Shown here one piece after another: positions 57,795 to 64,000 of a DNA stretch of 64,000 nucleotides. The stretch comes from Apiotrichum sp. Y4204 (Eukaryota > Basidiomycota > Tremellomycetes > Trichosporonales > Trichosporonaceae), in contig JAMYHL010000024.1 of NCBI GenBank assembly GCA_025531455.1, positions 372,001 through 436,000 of the forward strand. The letters run 5' to 3'. The translations under genes were made by a program, and so were the position numbers. Under the pieces are notes generated by a model. That model was not told the origin of the DNA, did not search any database, and worked only from the letters and a program-made list of their open reading frames with translations. Position 1 is the first letter of the stretch. The number at the start of each line of letters is the position of its first letter.

Positions 57795-60700
57795 TTGGGC
57801 CCGCGATGTTGAAGAGGAGGACGTTATCAACAAGAGATTGGAGATGGATGAAGTGCAGCGCAGGCTGCTTGTACTACTTGATGGATCAGTGGCAGTAGAT
57901 GGCATGGACGTTGTGCGAGCGTTGTGCGGCCCGGAAGACCAAGAATCTCCTCGCTGGGCATTAAGCAGCAGCTACTGACCTCCTGATCTCCTGATATTAC
58001 TGTCATTCATGGTTGCCCATCCGACATGCCGCGGAGATCTCCACGTTTGATGTCCCGCGTCTCAGGATCGCGTCGCGCCGGGACGCGTTATTGCCTCGGC
58101 ACGGCACTGGCACCGGTACTGTCACCGGGCGGGCCGTAGCGCCTAGTTAGCTTGCCTCCGACTCCGGGATCCGCGCTCCTGAGCGTGTCTGCAGAGAACG
58201 CGCCTTGTAGCCAGCGTCGAGCGGCGCGGTAAAGGTTGGCAGCAACCGGAGCAGAGTGGCCAGCCAGCTCCAGGCACGAGGGACCGGGACCAAGACAATC
58301 AAGTAGAGCCGTAGCTCCGTAGACAAGGCGATAAGGTTTTGGGCCTGCGTGTCCGGCCTGCGTGGCAATAAAAATTCAATTCAATATCATTGTCCTAATT
58401 GCGCGTCATGAGGCATCTACAGACTACGCTTTTGGATTACTGCCAGCGAGGGGGATACGGCACTGCTGCGACCCGGGGCCGAGGGGAACGACAGTCGCAG
58501 TGGCGGTGGCACAATGGATGTGGCAGTGGCAGGGATCACTACTGCGCGCGTTCGTGGGTATTGGCGGCGGTGTGGCTTGGAGTCTGTAATGAGCAGTGAC
58601 GTCGTGTAACTGATAAAAGTGCGGAGTGAGGAGCGGTGTCGACACAAGTCATGAACCGTCTGCTGGGTATTGCGTGGAGGGTGCGTCATGGTCCAGCAAC
58701 GAGAGACAATACGCGCGAGACACGATTCATGAGGGACGCGATGCAAAATCAAGGGTCTTGTCGTCGGGTTCTACTCGGACTGGGTTTGTCATCCTCTCGG
58801 GGCGAAGCGCAGAGTCACATCTCGTCGCCTCTAACGGGACTCGGAGGAACGGAACAATGACAAAGAACGAGTCACGCTCTCGGCCACGGAGCTACGGAGT
58901 TGAAGAAGAGCAGCGACGGAGTCACGCCCGTGAAGCTCTGGAACGCGCAGCGGGACGAAACATGAGCGCAGGGGAGCATGGTAACCAATAGCGCGATGGA
59001 GAAGGGAACTGAAAGTGTCACGCGCACCTCAACAATGTCGCAGCGGCAGTCACTGCGCGCTGCGTACTTGGCCGAACTGATCAAATGGCAATGTCGCTGA
59101 CAGGAGTTCATGTCCGCGACAACCGAGTCAGGGTTCAGTATCAGTGAACGCGCTGTTCTAGCGTTGCGCTATACAATAGTTCCAACTCGTTGTGCGTGAC
59201 TGTTCCTAACACGGAAACAAGGACGTGCCCAGTAACGAGCAGGAGCGCATATTCAGAAAACGCGTGCGAGTATGAGAAACTCCTAGCTAATGTCCTGAGC
59301 AATAACAGTAACGAGTAACGAATACCTGTGATTCCCCGAACGCGTAGAAAGTAACTTGGCCTCATAGCCCTTAACAGTGCCAGTCCTCGTAGGAAACACA
59401 CTTCCGCCGGATTGGATTCATGTCGAAGAGCGGTGGCCCGGAGCGTCGGGCACAATTTCGGATACTCTTGTCCATTTCGTCGCCGGCGTGTGTTGTCCGA
59501 GCGTATGTATTCCTTCGGGAGCTGTGACGCCAAGTATGCCAGCCTTGCAGCCCACGAGTCGCGGGGGCATAACAATTCCGCACTGTGGTCACGGTGTTGT
59601 CCATACGCCGTCGCCAAGTCCAGGTCGAACCGCGACGTCGTCCGCCAGCCAGGCCTGGCCCACCAACGGACACTCTATCCCAGATCTCAGATCTCCGTCG
59701 ACGACTACGCCTGCTTCTGCCCAGCCACGGTGGTGTTGATCGACATTACACGCCAAACATCAGGGGCAGGACACGACGCCAGCCACGGCGACTGGGACTG
59801 AGACGCACACGAGCGCGCGTACACTGTCGAGCGCGTACACTGTCGACTGCGGCCGGTGTGATCGCGCGCTGCGGACATTGCCACTACGTTGCGATCTACG
59901 ATCTACGATGCGCAATCCGCAACTTAGTCTGCGTGCAAAATGTCCCCATTCGGCCGTGTTTGCTTCTCGGTTGCCTCCGACCGACCAAAGTAGTCGTGTG
60001 CGCATGCGCATCGCATCGCCCTGGGCCTGGCGGAGCTTCATTTCTCCATTGTTTGTTTTGTGAGTTATATGTCGTTTACTTTTGCAGTGTGGGTTCAAGG
60101 AACGCCTGCAGTAAGAAGGCACAGCACCGAGAGGCGAGAGGCCGAGCCTGTCTGGATCTCTGGCTTTTCTGGAGTCGATTCCCAGCTACCGCCGCGCAGG
60201 CCATGCCCTCACGACCACGGCCCGGGGGCTCTCTCGGGTCTGCCGGGCCGCCGGGCCCCGGAGGCACGCGTGGCTGGATGTCGCGCTGCGGTCGCGCGGT
60301 CGCAGAGCGTAAACGCAGGCCCAGGCCGCGCATGCATTTACTCACGCACACACTCGTCGTTGAGCGGACGAATCGGTTCATTTTATTATTGGTATCGCCC
60401 CGCGAGATGGTATCATGGCAATAATGAATGACCCTGGTCTCCCCCATTTGCCCTGGGATTGCGTTTTCTGGGTTGCTTCCTGCTTCGGTCCGGGCGTCGA
60501 ATGGCGGAGACTTTGCAATGTACCTTGTGGCTGTGCGGGGTGTTGTGCTCGTGAGTCGGTTGCGTTGTGCGCCACCCATCTTGTTTTGTGCTGGTGGTGA
60601 ATGCTACCTGGTGAATGATACTGCCACCCAGGTTGGTCCCCTCACTGGAACGAGAACCTCAAACTCCCGCCTGTCGAAGCATTGTTTTGCATACACTGAT

Positions 60701-61251
60701 TGTCCTATGCATTCAATATACATATGTAGCACTGGTGGTACGGGTCATGCGGTTCGTGATGGTATGTATGAAGAGGGAGAAAAGATATATGCTGCGGGCC
60801 TCCGAACGACACCGCTCTGTGCGGCTGCGCCAGGCCGGGCCCCATGTGTCCTACTGTAACTTGTATTGTCCTGCCGTGCGGGCAGTCCCGCCCGGGCACG
60901 GCGATTACTACTGTTGATGATGCGGAAGAGTGTTGCGATGCCGTGGTGATGAAGTGTTGAGATGTGTGTCTATTGTAGTTGGCAACAAAAGACATGTTCA
61001 GATCGGGGGTCGGGTCGGGGGATCCAGACCCGCAACGCGTGGTGCACATTGTGGGGAGAACCCTATTAACACTGGGGTACTGGGGATGACAGGAGTGGCA
61101 GTGTGGCGATCTCGCGATCGTGCTGATCGCACCGAGGTCAGGAACCTGAAAATCTCGGATCGAGATCGCCCCGCGCAGATCGCAATCGCGTGGTGGCGGA
61201 GATCGTCGTCGCCGGTTGGAGCCGAGGTGCGTAGTGCGTGCACAGCATCAC
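57795..61251. other. 3.5 kb stretch without recognisable genes
   Basis: Several frames reach 120-280 codons on +, but they are Arg/Pro-rich reading-frame by-products without motifs, splice logic or a leader. One GC-rich block (60200-60260) contains GGGCC runs. No tRNA or repeat family was recognised. A non-coding RNA or a fast-evolving gene cannot be excluded. Confidence 0.45.
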
Positions 61252-61857
61252 TCATTCCTCGAGTGCATGCCGGATCATGGCGCGTCGCGTCTTGATACTC
61301 ACTGCCCGGTCGGCATCAGTGCAGGCACGCTGGATACGAATGCTGGCGTCCACAATCTGCTCCAAGACGCGACCGTCAATGACCCCTCGGTCGTACAGGC
61401 GGACGAGCTCGCCGTCCGTGATCGAGTCGTACTCGTGGGGCTCAAGGTGGAAGAGGTCGGTGTACTGTGTGCTACGCAGCGCGGCGTGCTGGTTGGCATA
61501 CGAGTACAGGTGGTGGTGGTGGTGGTTGTGGTAAAAGGGGTGGGGAGGATGCATGCTCGAGATACTCGATGTGCTGAGGCTGTGGCCGTGGGACGGCAGA
61601 ACAGATGCGGAGGTGCTTGGTGTCACCGGTGCGCTGTCGCCTCGTGTTGCCAACGATGTGGTGACAGACGACGGGGTCCGTGGCCTCGGGAGGGCAGGCG
61701 TGGCCTCAAAGGGCGACGTCGGGGGGGACGCATGCGGCAACTGGCGGGGACCTGGGAGGAACGACGCTGGCTCGACGACCTTGGACTTCTGAGTCAGTGG
61801 GATGGTTCGTGGTAGTGAGGGAGGGGCGGCATTGAGTGCCATGGTGGCAACGGTCAT
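61252..61857 (-). CDS. Unknown Pro/Ser/His-rich protein with compact C-terminal domain
   Basis: 201 residues from the ATG at 61857. The frame is open upstream to about 61958 and could be joined to another exon (WQRPPFGPTPIPIA lies in that extension). The N-terminal half is low-complexity (Pro, Ser, Thr, a His run). The last about 70 residues look folded: YTDLFHLEPHEYDSITDGEL, VRLYDRGVIDGRVLEQIVDA, SIRIQRACTDADRAVSIKTR. No family was recognised. An overlapping upstream open frame ends on the start codon (see findings). It may be the 3' exon of the gene annotated at 62190-62846, but simple phase-preserving joins fail. Confidence 0.5.
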   Translation of the reverse strand: MTVATMALNAAPPSLPRTIPLTQKSKVVEPASFLPGPRQLPHASPPTSPFEATPALPRPRTPSSVTTSLATRGDSAPVTPSTSASVLPSHGHSLSTSSISSMHPPHPFYHNHHHHHLYSYANQHAALRSTQYTDLFHLEPHEYDSITDGELVRLYDRGVIDGRVLEQIVDASIRIQRACTDADRAVSIKTRRAMIRHALEE

Positions 61858-62189
61858 GGTGGTGATGGATGCTGGTGCAGCGATGGGGATGGGAGTGGGT
61901 CCGAAGGGGGGACGTTGCCAGGCATCGTGACAACGCAGGCCTTTTGACCTACTTGTGATGGATTACAAGACAAGAAATCATTCGCAACTCTGGCCCGCCC
62001 CCAGAGGCCCCACTTGGGACTTCAGAGCGGGCCAGGCTCCAAAAGACACGTGCCCGCGTGGTCTGGCCATGCTGGTTATGTGTTGTCATGTATACACCAC
62101 AGGTCCAGTCCCACTCCATATGAAAGCAACCTCGGAGTGCCAAGGCGTAGGGGCGTGCTGCAACGGCCAAGGCCGAGTCGCGCCCTCCA
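61858..62189. other. Intergenic or long intron
   Basis: 332 bp between the two unknown minus-strand genes. It contains the 5' leader and upstream open frame of the 61857 gene, or an intron if the two are one gene. Confidence 0.4.
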
Positions 62190-62846
62190 CTACTGTTCCA
62201 CTTTCGTGAAGCAGCCCGCCTTTGCTATCCATTTCGGCTTGGCCAATGCAGTGCACCATACACGTCCGAATAAACCGCCAAACACTGCATGTTGCATGCA
62301 GATGCACGGACTCACTGTTATAGGCAACGACTTGAGGTCTGCTGGCGATTCGTCAGGCGAAGTGGGGAGACTGGGTGTGCGAGACACGCTGCGAGAGCGT
62401 GTGACGCGGCTGCTCATGTCGGGCATGTGTGCTGGTGGCTCGGACTAGCAAGTTAGATACAGTCTACGCGACACCATGAACTCTTCGCGTCTACTCACAG
62501 AGCAGCGGGCGTATCCTGGGGAAGCAAAGCTCGGCGAGGGGAGCTCAAGGTCGGCAAGGTAAAAGCTGTTGGTCTGTCTAGTGACTGGTGTTGTTGGCAT
62601 ATTTGGGTCACACACGGTGGAGTCTTTGCTGTTGTTGGCGGTACGGGTCTGGACTACCTGGGCCGAGCTACCATATGATCCGCTGGGAAAGGGATCCGCC
62701 GATGCACTAGTGCCGATGGGCGTGATGGGCGTGGGTACCGGCGTGGGTGCCAAGGGTGGCGGCTGCGCACAGAGCGAGAGAAGCTGCTGGCGCGGCGGCT
62801 GGTGAAGGGAGGTGGGTACGGAAGTGGCCGGTGATACGAGAGACAT
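62190..62846 (-). CDS. Unknown Pro/Ser-rich protein, two or more exons
   Basis: Exon 1 runs 62846-62499 (MSLVSPATSVPTSLHQPPRQ to SPGYARCS) and ends at a GTGAGT donor. Exon 2 begins at 62444 after a CTAAC branch site (SEPPAHMPDMSSRVTRSRSV). Phase is kept. Exon 2 either reads on to the stop at 62190 or ends at another GTGAGT after LKSLPIT (62316), continuing in an exon I could not fix. Composition is disordered, with Ser/Arg and Thr/Pro clusters typical of phosphorylated regulators. The splice evidence makes a real transcript likely; the product is unknown. Confidence 0.42.
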
Positions 62847-64000
62847 GGGCCGCGAACGGCTTGGGTGACGCCGGTGACTTGAGCACCTAGCAGACTTGCT
62901 GGTGCAGTGTTTGTTGGTCTGTGAACGGGGCGTGCGGAGCGCGATGGTCACGGTCGTCGATGCCGCGGGTTTTGGGTATGGCGAACGCGCGCTCGAGGCG
63001 AGGGGGGCAAAAGTTGGGCGGGGAATGGTGTCGAAGCCGCAACGGGCGGGATACCGTTGGCCAAGAAAGTTAAAAGGACGTTGGTGATGGCGATGGGCGA
63101 TAGGACCTTGCGATCTGAGTCAAGCAAGCGATGGCGACGGCGGCTGTGAGTTCAAGATGGCAAGAAGGAGATAGGGAGAGCAATGAGACGACGAGAATGT
63201 CTTGTTTGCGAGAAGAAAGAACGATCAAAAGACGCTGGGGGACAACGAGTTGAGGGAGAATCCAGAATGCGGCGAGATGAGAATTCTGGGTGAACAGGGA
63301 GGCGAAAGTGAGGCGGAGGGGAGAGCAAGGAAGGAGGGTCTCTACCGATCTATCACTGTATGTGGTGTATGTGTATGTGACTGTGTGTTGTGTGGATGGA
63401 TGCAGAGTGCTGTCTGTGTGTGTCGTTCGTCGAGAGGGTGAGGGAGAGAATGTCGGTCGACTGTCCTGGTCTGGTATGGTCGCTCTCTCGCTGCGTCGCT
63501 CCGTTTCTTTCTCTCGTTTCTTTGTCGCCTTTCTGACGGTCTCTCTGTGCCTCTCTCGGTCTCCTTGTTTCTTTGTCTGCAGAGCTACAGAGCTACGGCG
63601 CGGCACGGCACGGACGGCACCAGGACGGCACGGGGCGCGGCACGCTCGTTGTCCCCACTATACTTTGCTGTCGTCGTTCCCTCTCGGTGCGCGATCAACC
63701 TCGGCCACCTTGTGCACCTCGGCAGTTGTGCCCTCTACTATAATCTTAGTACCAGCAGCCTATTCTGGTTGTCCCCCCAAGCTTGCAGGGGCTGGCCTCC
63801 GTGTGGGCCAGATCGAGACCAACAGAGGCCCCTCCCCCCCGTCTCGGCTCTCGGCCCTCAGGCGTCACCGCCCCCTTCACGCGCCATATAAAGCAGCCCG
63901 TCGTCATCTGTGTGCCTCGGACCTCGGGCCTCGTAGCGCAGTGCAGTAAAGAAAAGCAAAATAATGCAATAAAAATAAAATATAATATAATACACGGGGC
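62847..64000. other. Divergent promoter region reaching the window edge
   Basis: The left part is the purine-rich (on +) leader of the minus-strand gene. TATAAAG at 63887-63893 points right, toward a gene whose start is outside the window. The last 50 bases are AT-rich. Confidence 0.5.
63887..63893 (+). promoter_or_regulatory. TATA box for an off-window gene
   Basis: TATAAAG in otherwise GC-rich sequence, about 110 bp before the window ends. No coding start follows it within the window. Confidence 0.45.

Noticed and set aside
59585..60424. 279-codon + frame in the gene-poor region
   Set aside because: Arg/Pro/Cys-scattered composition typical of chance frames in GC-rich DNA; no motif and no leader features.
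61252..62846. A single gene joining both Pro/Ser-rich units
   Set aside because: Available acceptors near 61940-61955 give the wrong phase for the 62316 donor; kept as a hypothesis only.

Overview
The window is nuclear DNA of a filamentous or yeast-like basidiomycete. It is GC-rich and dense with genes. Most introns are 35-60 bp, with GTGAGT/GTAAGT donors and CTGAC/CTAAC/CTCAC branch sites just before the acceptor, and many genes have pyrimidine-rich leaders. The intron style and the single-copy genes fit Tremellomycetes, most likely Trichosporonales (Cutaneotrichosporon/Apiotrichum/Vanrija type). That placement is inference. I see no prokaryotic, viral or intact transposon genes, no tRNA or rRNA, and no CRISPR.

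Layout. 0.7-3.6 kb: a PB1 plus multi-ZZ protein (NBR1/p62-like). 3.9-5.9 kb (-): a D-amino-acid oxidase carrying a large Ser/Cys-rich insertion. 6-9 kb: no gene recognised. 9.2-17.7 kb: a Zn2Cys6 regulator, an allantoate-permease-like MFS transporter and a carboxylesterase-like hydrolase, which with the oxidase make up a possible catabolic neighbourhood. 18.4-30 kb: a conserved housekeeping block with SEC62, the Pol III subunit RPC34 (with a very long charged insertion) and TOR1, the last two head to head. 30.8-36.9 kb: five tandem, same-strand small genes encoding divergent nuclear-looking proteins that share a C-terminal module I do not recognise. 37.2-38.0 kb (-): a Pro/Ser-rich coiled-coil protein. 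39.5-42.0 kb (-): SEC23. 42.8-43.9 kb (-): an unknown coiled-coil protein. 44.8-45.5 kb: a decayed gene for a secreted Ser/Thr-rich protein. 46.0-46.8 kb (-): an F-box-like protein. 48.1-49.8 kb (-): a monocarboxylate/riboflavin-type MFS transporter. 51.3-52.9 kb: a ubiquitin-protease-like protein that appears to lack its catalytic His. 53.4-57.8 kb: mL41 (MRPL27), SmD1 (-) and the STRAP WD40 protein, the last two head to head. 57.8-61.2 kb: no gene recognised. 61.3-62.9 kb (-): one or two Pro/Ser-rich unknown genes. The right edge holds a TATA box for a gene outside the window.

How the parts relate. TOR1, RPC34, SEC62, SEC23, SmD1, STRAP and mL41 are core growth, secretion, splicing and mitochondrial genes. 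The sequence between TOR1 and SEC23 (30-39.5 kb) is the accessory part. The five-gene array there is the best candidate for something undescribed: each protein pairs a variable acidic N-terminal half, rich in basic nuclear-localisation-like patches, with a short conserved module (a C-x-x-L-L-x-S-R-like motif, then an I-I-x-L-E helix, then a coiled coil often ending E-N-x-R). Exon boundaries quoted below were worked out by hand from splice consensus and reading phase and have not been tested against RNA.
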